Positions 6,027-11,983 of a stretch of DNA of 11,983 nucleotides are shown here, in pieces. The DNA is from Spirochaetaceae bacterium (GTDB lineage: Bacteria > Spirochaetota > Spirochaetia > Treponematales > Breznakiellaceae), in assembly GCA_031265535.1 (NCBI GenBank), contig JAISCO010000268.1:1-11983 (forward strand). The letters run 5' to 3'. Below the pieces are notes generated by a model. The model saw nothing but the letters and a program-made list of their open reading frames with translations. It did no database searches and was not told the DNA's origin. The position numbers and the translations under genes are program-made. Position 1 is the first letter of the stretch, and each line of letters begins with the position of its first letter.

Positions 6027-6205
6027 GCCGCTATCGAATTGAACGCATCTCCGCCTCCAGCAATGGCGCAAACAAGTTTGCGGCGGGAAGGTGCAGGCTT
6101 CCAGCCGCGTATGACAATCGCCCTTTTCGGACCCGGCGGCACGGAGAAAATGCCGCTTTGGGTATGCCGGCGCGGAGCGCATGCGCCTCCATGGCAAATG
6201 GCGGG
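6027..6205. repeat. Dispersed intergenic repeat, fullest copy
   Basis: This copy has two parts. The left part (6027-6094) has GCCGCTATCGAATTGAACGC and GCGCAAACAAG, shared with 11787-11836. The core (6095-6205) is shared with 98-208, 2478-2587 and partly 1-43. Open frames on both strands through it, such as the ones giving HALRAG-IPKAAF-type peptides, recur with the repeat and have no ribosome binding sites, so I do not call them genes. Confidence 0.7.
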
Positions 6206-6235
6206 TTGCATAATTTTATAAAACAGTTGTATATT
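6206..6235 (+). promoter_or_regulatory. Probable sigma-70-type promoter of htpG
   Basis: TTGCAT (6206-6211) and TATATT (6230-6235) are separated by 18 bases, with an AT-rich spacer. The -35 lies at the right edge of the repeat element. A leader of about 120 bases would follow. I see no CIRCE operator, so heat regulation through HrcA is not supported. Confidence 0.45.
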
Positions 6236-6362
6236 AAATACAAGTTTTGGGACTAAAACTACAAAACCATTATTAAAAAATGAACCTCCCTGTAGCAAGC
6301 GCACTTGCCTTGTTTGCGAAGGGGCAGGCACTCTGCGAATGAGAGAAAGTTAAGGAGATTTT

Positions 6363-8249
6363 ATGGCACAACGTCAATTTCAGACAGAGGTGAGCAGGCT
6401 GCTTCACCTTATTATTCATTCATTGTATTCAAACCGTGAAGTTTTTTTGCGGGAGCTTGTATCTAACGCATCCGACGCGCTCGACAAACTCAAGTATCTT
6501 TGTGTCGCCGATGAAGCGTACAAGGGGATCAACTTTGACCCGCGTATCGATATTTCGTTTAACAAGGAAGCTAAAACATTGACGGTGGCGGATAATGGTA
6601 TAGGCATGAACGAGCAGGAACTTGCGGATTCGCTGGGTACTATTGCCCGTTCCGGGACAAAGGCTTTTATTGAAAAGCTTGAGGCGGACGCTAAGAAAGA
6701 CAGTAATTTAATAGGGCAGTTTGGCGTTGGTTTTTATTCGGCGTTCATGGCTGCCGGTAAAATTGAGGTTACAAGCCGCAAAGCAAACGACGAACAGGCT
6801 TGGAAATGGTCAAGCGACGGGAAAGAAACATACGATATAGAAAGTTCAAGCCGCGATACACAAGGGACAACGGTTTTGCTGCATCTAAACGAAGAAGGTT
6901 TAGAGTACGCGAACCGCTGGTCAATCGAAGATATTATAAAACGGTATTCAAACCACGTCGCTTTTCCTATATATCTTACCTATGATGAAAAGGAGTGGGA
7001 CGACAAGGGTAACGAAAAAGGGAGCAAAACAAAAACAGAGCGCATCAATTCCGGAACAGCTCTTTGGCGTAAACCAAAATCTGAATTGAGCCCCGATGAT
7101 TATAATGAATTCTATAAACAAATTTCCCACGATAATGAAAATCCGCTTTTGTATATACATACAAAAGCGGAGGGTTCTCTTGAATATACAACGCTGTTTT
7201 ATATACCCGCGAAAGCGCCGTTTGATATGTTTCACGCGGATTATAAACCGGGTGTAAAACTATATGTTAAGCGTGTTTTTATAACAGATGATGACAAAGA
7301 ATTGATGCCGGTTTGGCTGCGTTTTTTGCGCGGCATAATCGACAGCGAAGATTTGCCGCTGAATGTAAGCCGTGAAATATTGCAGCAAAATAAGGTGCTG
7401 ATAAACATAAAAAACGCTTCCGTAAAAAAAATACTTTCGGAACTTAAAACAATTTCAGAAACTGATAAAGAAAAATGGAATATGTTTATTTCTGAATTCA
7501 ACCGTCCGTTGAAAGAAGGTTTGTATTCGGATTGGGCAAACCGCGACGCTATTATGGAACTTGTCCGTTTCAAAAGCAGCGCTGCTGACGGCTGGACAAG
7601 CCTTGCGGAATATGCCGCCCGCATGAAAAGCGATCAAAAATACATTTACTATATTTCAGGCGGTGATGAAAAAACGCTTAAAGCCTCTCCTCTGCTTGAA
7701 TCGTACCGGGCAAAGGGCATAGAAGTTTTGATAATGGACGATGAGATTGATGATATTGTCGTACCGCAGATTGGACGTTACAAGCAGACCGCGGCGGATG
7801 CCTCGAAAGAATGGGAACTGAAAGCGGTAAACCGCAGCGGCGCGGACGAGGAGTTGGGTGAAAAACCTGACGGCAAGACGGAAAGCGACGCGAAGCCGAT
7901 CATCGAAAAAATCAAGAACGCGCTTGGCGAGCGTGTAAAAGATGTAAGGCTCTCGCGCCGGCTGCAAGATTCACCGTCATGTATTGTGTCGGATGAGAAC
8001 GATCCGTCTTTGCAGATGGCGCAGATGCTTAAAGCCATGGGGCAGGGCAATATACCGGATGTAAAGCCTATACTTGAGGTAAACCCCGTTCATCCGCTGG
8101 TTGCCGGTCTAAAAGACACGGAGGACGCGCTTGTAATAGAAGATGTCGCAGCCGTCCTTTTGGATCAGGCGCTGCTGGTTGAAGGTGTTAAACTCAAAGA
8201 GCCGGCCGATTTCGTAAAGAGACTTAACAGGCTGCTTTCGCGCAAATGA
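6363..8249 (+). CDS. htpG: Chaperone HtpG (bacterial Hsp90)
   Basis: HtpG is a cytoplasmic, ATP-driven dimeric Hsp90 chaperone that remodels client proteins together with DnaK. The 628-residue length is typical. The GHKL ATP-binding domain shows ELVSNASDALDK (31-42, with Glu31 for hydrolysis and Asn35 for magnesium), DNGIGM (77-82), GTIARSGT (92-99) and the glycine-rich lid IGQFGVGFYSAF (117-128). The middle domain contains LPLNVSREILQQN, with the catalytic-loop Arg at 337. The C-terminal dimerisation domain runs from about 510 and ends KRLNRLLSRK, without the eukaryotic MEEVD tail. AAGGAG lies 6 bases before the ATG, which fixes the start. Two small genes follow closely (16 bases, then an overlapping stop/start), making a likely three-gene operon. 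No key residue is missing. Confidence 0.98.
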   Translation: MAQRQFQTEVSRLLHLIIHSLYSNREVFLRELVSNASDALDKLKYLCVADEAYKGINFDPRIDISFNKEAKTLTVADNGIGMNEQELADSLGTIARSGTKAFIEKLEADAKKDSNLIGQFGVGFYSAFMAAGKIEVTSRKANDEQAWKWSSDGKETYDIESSSRDTQGTTVLLHLNEEGLEYANRWSIEDIIKRYSNHVAFPIYLTYDEKEWDDKGNEKGSKTKTERINSGTALWRKPKSELSPDDYNEFYKQISHDNENPLLYIHTKAEGSLEYTTLFYIPAKAPFDMFHADYKPGVKLYVKRVFITDDDKELMPVWLRFLRGIIDSEDLPLNVSREILQQNKVLINIKNASVKKILSELKTISETDKEKWNMFISEFNRPLKEGLYSDWANRDAIMELVRFKSSAADGWTSLAEYAARMKSDQKYIYYISGGDEKTLKASPLLESYRAKGIEVLIMDDEIDDIVVPQIGRYKQTAADASKEWELKAVNRSGADEELGEKPDGKTESDAKPIIEKIKNALGERVKDVRLSRRLQDSPSCIVSDENDPSLQMAQMLKAMGQGNIPDVKPILEVNPVHPLVAGLKDTEDALVIEDVAAVLLDQALLVEGVKLKEPADFVKRLNRLLSRK

Positions 8250-8265
8250 TAGGATTTTAAGAGAA

Positions 8266-8634
8266 ATGCCGCTTATAAAGATACTGTTGTTATTGTTTAT
8301 TGCCGCGCTGCCGCTCAATGCCATGGGCGCCGCCGCGCCCGGCGCCGCGTCCGGCGCCGACAAAGTGGAGGCGGAATACATGAAAGATGACGGCAAACAG
8401 GTAACCGTCAGCGGGACTGTACGCATAGTCGGCAGTATGCCTTTTACTGAAACTGTTATAAGCGACAATGACGCCGATTGGTTTATTGACAAAGAGGAGC
8501 AGCTTAAACTTGCCGGATACGAAGGACAAACAGTTACGGTAAGCGGAAAGGCGCGTTATACCAGTTTGGTACTGGCTAACGGTGAGCGGGCAGGTGTAAG
8601 GCGCGCCCTTACAAATATAAAAATACTGCAATAA
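8266..8634 (+). CDS. Small exported protein, OB-fold-like
   Basis: This is a 122-residue protein with a clear signal peptide (MPLIKILLLLFIAALPLNAM, cleavage probably after the GAAA near residue 24), so it is expected in the periplasm. The mature part is a run of predicted beta strands with two related edges, KQVTVSGTVRIVG (about 44-56) and QTVTVSGKARYTS (about 88-100). That pattern suggests a small OB-fold-like beta barrel, but I cannot name the family. There is no cysteine lipobox. It begins 16 bases after htpG with a weak AAGAGA ribosome binding site, and its TAA stop overlaps the ATG of the next gene (TAATG), so translation of the two may be coupled. Function is unknown. Confidence 0.75.
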   Translation: MPLIKILLLLFIAALPLNAMGAAAPGAASGADKVEAEYMKDDGKQVTVSGTVRIVGSMPFTETVISDNDADWFIDKEEQLKLAGYEGQTVTVSGKARYTSLVLANGERAGVRRALTNIKILQ

Positions 8635-9179
8635 TGCCGTCCCGGTGCGGAATGGTTCACCGTTTTATAGTTTTTGTGCCTCATGCTAATGTATGCGCGG
8701 AATTTAACAAGTACCGCCGGACATTATTCGCCTGCGGATACGGCGGGGCATATTCTTTTCCCGCCGCGTCTCCTATAGCTCTTGTCAAAAAGCCTGCTTC
8801 CATATCTGAATTGAAGAGCATGGCGGCGCTTTTTAGGCAGCGTTCTTATGACGGGGCCGCCGGCGGGAAAATGCAAACGGAGTTGCTTTCATCAATATAT
8901 CTGCCGGACGGAAAAATTATCACCGGACCATGTCTTTCTATTGACGCGCCGCCTCTCCCGGAAAGTATAACATTGATTGAAAGTTTTCCAAAGCTGATAC
9001 TAGGCGCCGGCATATTTTCTGTTCCGCCGGTATTGCCCCAACTTGCCCCTCCGCTAAAATTCAGCGCCGCCGCCCTTGCCAACATGACTTTCCAAGCTCT
9101 GGGCTGCGAGGCTTCATACTCGTGGACAATAGGCGCTCTGCAATGGCTGCCTCCGGTGAACAAACGAAGTCGAATATGA
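8634..9179 (+). CDS. Conserved-looking hypothetical protein
   Basis: This is a 181-residue protein I cannot assign. The recognisable stretch begins MVHRFIVFVPHANVCAEF (from ATG 8655), followed by RRTLFACGYGGAYSFPAASP and a basic KKPASISELK segment. It ends in a region rich in proline, alanine and leucine (VLPQLAPPLKFSAAALANMT). There is no signal peptide or membrane segment, so it is probably cytoplasmic. The start at 8634 overlaps the previous stop as TAATG, favouring translational coupling; ATG 8655 is an alternative. The order hydrophobic strand, then HA, then a short helix is loosely like a 2H-phosphoesterase fold, but the paired HxT/S motifs are not present, so I do not claim it. A perfect hairpin follows at 9185. 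Confidence 0.65.
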   Translation: MPSRCGMVHRFIVFVPHANVCAEFNKYRRTLFACGYGGAYSFPAASPIALVKKPASISELKSMAALFRQRSYDGAAGGKMQTELLSSIYLPDGKIITGPCLSIDAPPLPESITLIESFPKLILGAGIFSVPPVLPQLAPPLKFSAAALANMTFQALGCEASYSWTIGALQWLPPVNKRSRI

Positions 9180-9184
9180 AGCTC

Positions 9185-9206
9185 CCCCAAAACTCCAGTT
9201 TTGGGG
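9185..9206. terminator. Perfect 10-base hairpin after the htpG operon
   Basis: CCCCAAAACT pairs with AGTTTTGGGG across a CC loop, 6 bases past the last stop codon of the htpG operon. There is no U-run after it on the plus strand, so it may stabilise the 3' end of the transcript rather than terminate alone. Confidence 0.45.
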
Positions 9207-9218
9207 AAATAAGCCCCT

Positions 9219-9274
9219 CCTTCTTCCTTCTTCCTTCTTCCTTCTTCCTTCCTTCTTCCTTCTTCCTTTTTCCT
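9219..9274. repeat. CCTTCTT heptamer tandem repeat
   Basis: The 7-base unit CCTTCTT is repeated about seven times with one short interruption (CCTTCC) and one TTTTT variant. It is the same motif as the pyrimidine run at 5968-6003, but the repeat core is not present beside it here. Confidence 0.75.
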
Positions 9275-9295
9275 TGATTTGCGTTTGCTTCGCGG

Positions 9296-9331
9296 TAAAA
9301 AATGGGCGCGGCTTACAGCGCAGCCGCGCCC
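9296..9331 (-). terminator. Intrinsic terminator of the lipoprotein gene
   Basis: On the minus strand the 10-base GC-rich stem GGGCGCGGCT/AGCCGCGCCC (9331-9322 with 9313-9304) is followed by ATTTTTT. It lies about 170 bases after the lipoprotein stop codon, beyond three other hairpins. Confidence 0.7.
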
Positions 9332-9382
9332 GCGGTAGCGGCGGTTTGCCGTGGAAAGTCTTTAGAAACCACCCCGCCGCAT

Positions 9383-9487
9383 CCCCGCCGTGTGGGCACT
9401 GTTCGCAATGTCCACACGGCGGGGCGCAAGCGCGGGGCTTGCAGCCCCGCGCTTGCCGGTCTGTAAGGGACTTAAGCCCTTACAGAC
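9383..9487. repeat. Three tandem strong hairpins in the 3' region
   Basis: The stems are 9383-9398 with 9409-9424 (16 pairs including one G-T), 9426-9439 with 9443-9456 (14 perfect pairs, 3-base loop), and 9459-9469 with 9477-9487 (11 perfect pairs). They follow one another with gaps of one or two bases, right after the lipoprotein stop codon. None has a U-run on the minus strand, so they are not ordinary terminators. Confidence 0.75.
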
Positions 9488-9497
9488 TGTTTGTTAG

Positions 9498-11282
9498 TTA
9501 TGGACGGCCAAATATCAATATTGAGCCGCCGATAGAGGCGCTGCCGCCGTCCTTTGGTGTACCGTCGTTAATGCCGATTGAGCCCTGAGCTACGCTAGCC
9601 TTCGTGGGAAGGAAGACGGCGCTGCTTACGATTACACCGGGAACATCCGACTGTGTGCCGACTGAACCCGCCGCTACCGATTCGGCGCTACGGATACCGT
9701 CATCTACACCAGCAGCTAACGCCAAACTGCCGACCAGCAGCGAGCCGCCGGCCGCCGTTGCGGTTCCGGCAATAGTGCCGCCCCACGCAATCTCACCCGC
9801 CGTGACGCTGCCGCCGCCGGTAAGTATAAGATTGCCGCTAAACACGGCAATCGAACCGGTGCTATTTAAGTTAATGTTTGCGTTGGTAATCGTTGCGGTT
9901 TTGTCATTTTTTACCGTAAGGAATGTCGATTCGCTTTCAAGTTCATAGGTCAATGTCGGTCTATCGGATACACCCGCGATGCCGGTCGCGGTCAGGATGA
10001 ACCCTTTGTCAGCCGACAGGGTGCCGGCCTTGTCGCCGATTGAATAGTTTTCACTCGCGATTGAGCCTTGTCCGCCTAAGTATACGCCGGTTTCAGCGGC
10101 AACTTGAATAGAGTTGGCGGTCAAATTAATCCCATTGTTGCCTACCGCAAAGGTGCCTTGGCCCTTGCCGTCTACGGTCAGTTTATTGGCGTCAACGGTA
10201 AATGAAACGCTGCCGCCAAGCGCCGCCAGGGTGCCCGCGCCCGTAAAAAATGTGGGAGTAGTGCCACTGGTGAAAATTATCCGGCCATTTTCGTCAAGAA
10301 CCAGGTTGTTGCTGCTGCCGGTAAAGGCAAGATTGCCCACTGAAACACTGCCGGTTACCACTTTGGCGGATGTAAAAGCCGCCTTTTTAGTTACCTCAGC
10401 GGTGTCCTTAAATTCAACTTCGCCGAATGTCGCATCGCGCAGTACGTTGAGGGCGCCATTGAATGTTACGCCGTCGCCAAAATTGCCGTCTCTAAATATG
10501 GTCAAATCGTTGGCAATTTGACCGCCGTTAATGTCCGCGCTGATTGCCGAAACCGTGCCGGTGATAATGGACTGCGCTGCGTTAGTACCGCCGGTCAGCT
10601 TGCCGTAAACGGTGAGCGCCGCGGTTGAGGTGATAACCTTGTTGGCGCTAAGCGTCAGATTGCCGCCTACATACAGCGTTCCCGCCGGGACAAAATCTGT
10701 CGCTCCGTTAAAGTTGCCGAGTAAGTATCCCGTTGTGCCGGATGCTCCTATGACCAAATCATCGTAACTAGCCGCCGCGGTGTGCCAGCCCACGCTTTCA
10801 CTGCCGGCGTATTTGTTTTTGCCGATTTCGCCGAAGTTGATCCCGAAGGTATTGCTATCCTCATCGTATGCCCCATCAATGTAGCGGCCCTCTTCGTACG
10901 TTTTTCCGATTACTACGGCGCTGGTACCCGCAATGACGCTGGTGGCCTTGCCGTCCCAATCCAGCTTGCCGCCGGATGCTACAACAATTACGGTGTCTTT
11001 ATCCACCTTAACCGTCTGCCCGTTCACGTGCAGGGTCTTGCCACTCGGGATAATCACAACGCCGCCCTGTAGGTCAGTCTCATCCTCCAGGTAAACATCA
11101 GGCGCGTCCTGGAAAGACAGCATGATTTTTTGAGCGCCGGTGAGCGTGCTGCTGTACAAGTACCCCTCTTTCGGACCGGGTACGGGATAGCCGCTCCCAT
11201 CATCCGAGTCAGAAGAGCATCCGAGCAGCGCCAGGGTCAATGCCAGCGCCGCAATCAAAAAAAGAAAAGACTTGTTTTTCAT
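9498..11282 (-). CDS. Large surface lipoprotein, beta-rich and repetitive
   Basis: This is a 594-residue predicted lipoprotein. The signal peptide MKNKSFLFLIAALALTLALL leads to the lipobox LLGC, with Cys22 as the lipidation site, followed by an acidic SSDSDDGSG linker. The rest is rich in Gly, Ala, Thr, Ser, Val and Asn, with few charged residues and short alternating strands such as GTLYVGGNLTLSANKVI, GALNVLRDATFGEVEF and GSVSVGNLAFTG. That suggests a right-handed beta-helix or similar adhesin-like fold. No catalytic motif is seen. The start is certain: AAGGAGG lies 5 bases upstream of the ATG. The gene is alone on its strand with its own promoter, a structured leader and a terminator. Function is unknown; exposure on the cell surface is inferred from composition and the likely phase-variable promoter. 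Confidence 0.8.
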   Translation of the reverse strand: MKNKSFLFLIAALALTLALLGCSSDSDDGSGYPVPGPKEGYLYSSTLTGAQKIMLSFQDAPDVYLEDETDLQGGVVIIPSGKTLHVNGQTVKVDKDTVIVVASGGKLDWDGKATSVIAGTSAVVIGKTYEEGRYIDGAYDEDSNTFGINFGEIGKNKYAGSESVGWHTAAASYDDLVIGASGTTGYLLGNFNGATDFVPAGTLYVGGNLTLSANKVITSTAALTVYGKLTGGTNAAQSIITGTVSAISADINGGQIANDLTIFRDGNFGDGVTFNGALNVLRDATFGEVEFKDTAEVTKKAAFTSAKVVTGSVSVGNLAFTGSSNNLVLDENGRIIFTSGTTPTFFTGAGTLAALGGSVSFTVDANKLTVDGKGQGTFAVGNNGINLTANSIQVAAETGVYLGGQGSIASENYSIGDKAGTLSADKGFILTATGIAGVSDRPTLTYELESESTFLTVKNDKTATITNANINLNSTGSIAVFSGNLILTGGGSVTAGEIAWGGTIAGTATAAGGSLLVGSLALAAGVDDGIRSAESVAAGSVGTQSDVPGVIVSSAVFLPTKASVAQGSIGINDGTPKDGGSASIGGSILIFGRP

Positions 11283-11295
11283 AAGTCCTCCTTAG

Positions 11296-11328
11296 AAAAA
11301 TCGTTCGGGCTTTTTTTTAACCCGAACG
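11296..11328 (-). promoter_or_regulatory. Terminator-like hairpin just before the lipoprotein RBS
   Basis: On the minus strand CGTTCGGG (11328-11321) pairs with CCCGAACG (11309-11302) and is followed by ATTTTT, only a few bases before the AAGGAGG ribosome binding site. It has the form of an intrinsic terminator placed inside the leader, so it could act as an attenuator. It could equally end transcription coming from the right. Confidence 0.45.
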
Positions 11329-11330
11329 TT

Positions 11331-11522
11331 CGCGGTAATCCGCGGCGGAAAACCACGTCTGCGGTTTTCTGCCGCGGGTTTTACCGCGCCAAAAGAGGAC
11401 CCGGGGCGCGACGCGCCCCGTTATAGGCATTGAAAGATTTTACCTTTACGGCTAGAATCTAAATGCTATTTTTCCCCCTGCCCACGGTGTGCTTCTGCTA
11501 AAAATACAACCGGGACAGGGGG
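11331..11522. promoter_or_regulatory. Highly structured leader of the lipoprotein gene
   Basis: There are three further stems. CGCGGTAA/TTACCGCG (11331-11338 with 11381-11388) encloses CCGCGGC-GAAAACC paired with GGTTTTC-GCCGCGG (11340-11354 with 11363-11377, one mismatch). CGGGGCGCG/CGCGCCCCG lies at 11402-11420. CCCCCTGCCC pairs with GGGACAGGGGG, with one bulge (11474-11483 with 11512-11522). I do not recognise a known riboswitch. Confidence 0.6.
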
Positions 11523-11542
11523 CCCTCTTTTAGATATATAAC

Positions 11543-11574
11543 ATTATAGCATGGGGGGGGGGGGGGTATTGCAA
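11543..11574 (-). promoter_or_regulatory. Poly-C spacer promoter of the lipoprotein gene
   Basis: On the minus strand the consensus -10 TATAAT (11548-11543) is preceded by TTGCAA (11574-11569), which matches TTGACA at four of six positions. The 20-base spacer is TA, fourteen C, ATGC. Spacers of 16-18 bases work best, so the present length predicts weak expression, and loss of two to four C residues would bring the elements to good spacing. The leader would be about 250 bases. Confidence 0.55.
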
Positions 11575-11784
11575 GTGAAAACGCACAGAATTTCAAAAAA
11601 TCCAAATTTTTTTTTAAAAAACGGTTTTTTTCTGGTTTTTGGCAAATTTTTTGTATTTTTTAGTTAAAAAAGGAAAAAATTAGCAATTAACAATGAGGAA
11701 TGAACAATTAACAATGAGCAGTTAGCAGTGAGCAGTTAGGAATGAACAATTAACAATTATCAATGAGCAGTTAGGAGTGAGGAC
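11575..11784. repeat. AT-rich spacer and degenerate tandem repeat
   Basis: Positions 11575-11665 are AT-rich with A and T runs and no gene. From about 11666 to 11784 a degenerate unit recurs, built from GGAATGAACAATTAACAA and ATGAGCAGTTAG, each present two or three times. A similar unit is at 72-90. There is no credible coding frame. Confidence 0.6.
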
Positions 11785-11786
11785 AC

Positions 11787-11983
11787 CACCGCTATCGAAG
11801 TGAACGCCGCTCCGCCGCAAGCGCGCAAACAAGGCAAGCGGCTGGGGGTTAGATCCCACTGCGAATAAAGCAAATTTTGACTTGCTGCCGGGTAAGGTTT
11901 GTAACAAAATTGTAAAAGTAAAACTGCCGGACTTAAAGCGCCGCCACTATTGGCGCAATACCGCCGCATAATGAAAAAAGCCC
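11787..11983. repeat. Partial dispersed repeat copy and window end
   Basis: 11787-11836 matches the left part of the repeat at 6027-6094 (CGCTATCGAA-TGAACGC, CTCCGCC and GCGCAAACAAG), but the core does not follow. From 11837 to the end there is no clear gene. A plus-strand open tail ending KLPDLKRRHYWRNTAA (stop near 11969) has no visible start. A GCGCC/GGCGC hairpin lies near 11938-11955. Confidence 0.5.

Noticed and set aside
5775..6331. Minus-strand frames across 5775-6331 with Lys/Arg- and Phe-rich sequence
   Set aside because: They read through the purine/pyrimidine tract and the dispersed repeat, have no ribosome binding site, and similar peptides recur at every repeat copy.
6300..6362. 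Possible CIRCE heat-shock operator before htpG (GGCACTC followed by GAGAG)
   Set aside because: Only a poor half-match to TTAGCACTC-N9-GAGTGCTAA, with the wrong spacing and no second arm.
9219..9274. Tandem repeat considered as a CRISPR array
   Set aside because: Seven-base units with no spacers; no cas genes in the window.
9604..10521. Plus-strand open frames inside the lipoprotein gene
   Set aside because: Low-complexity Pro/Ala/Ser frames antisense to a gene with a clear lipobox and Shine-Dalgarno sequence.
11837..11972. Plus-strand open tail ending KLPDLKRRHYWRNTAA
   Set aside because: No start codon or ribosome binding site, and it begins in repeat DNA; not enough to call a gene.

Overview
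The window looks like a chromosomal segment from a spirochaete, most likely a Treponema of the termite-gut type. The support is the HtpG sequence, a BatD-like/SH3 protein, a glycine/alanine/threonine-rich lipoprotein, and intergenic space filled with one dispersed repeat family and long purine/pyrimidine runs. The genus is an inference from sequence style, not from a search.

Left part (1-2600) is an accessory region. It opens with copies of the dispersed repeat. Next comes the N-terminal part of a type I restriction (HsdR-like) nuclease domain, which is frameshifted at an A8 run and cut off near 600. Then follows what I read as a small integron-type cassette array lying on the minus strand. 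Two attC-like folded sites (780-849 and 994-1076) share the block GCGTAAACAG-CC-GTTA. The second sits 18 bases after the stop codon of a very AT-rich membrane-protein gene (1095-1757, minus). That gene has its own promoter and is preceded by a half-site containing GTTAGAC. No integrase is present, so this is a CALIN-like cluster. A G14 tract and small coding remnants lie to its right.

Middle part (2600-9200) is a housekeeping block, all on the plus strand. One probable operon holds a cation diffusion facilitator, truA (tRNA pseudouridine synthase A) and a BatD-like membrane protein with a C-terminal SH3-like domain. A second holds htpG, a small exported protein and a conserved-looking hypothetical. 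The two are separated by a purine/pyrimidine tract and a repeat copy, whose right edge supplies the -35 of the probable htpG promoter.

Right part (9200-11983) is built around one minus-strand gene for a 594-residue surface lipoprotein. Its 3' side carries four strong hairpins, the last an intrinsic terminator. Its leader of about 250 bases carries four more, including a terminator-like one just before a strong ribosome binding site. Its probable promoter has a consensus TATAAT and a C14 run inside a 20-base spacer, an arrangement expected to be phase-variable by tract length, as known for poly-G promoters in Treponema pallidum. The window ends in AT-rich DNA, a degenerate tandem repeat and another partial repeat copy.
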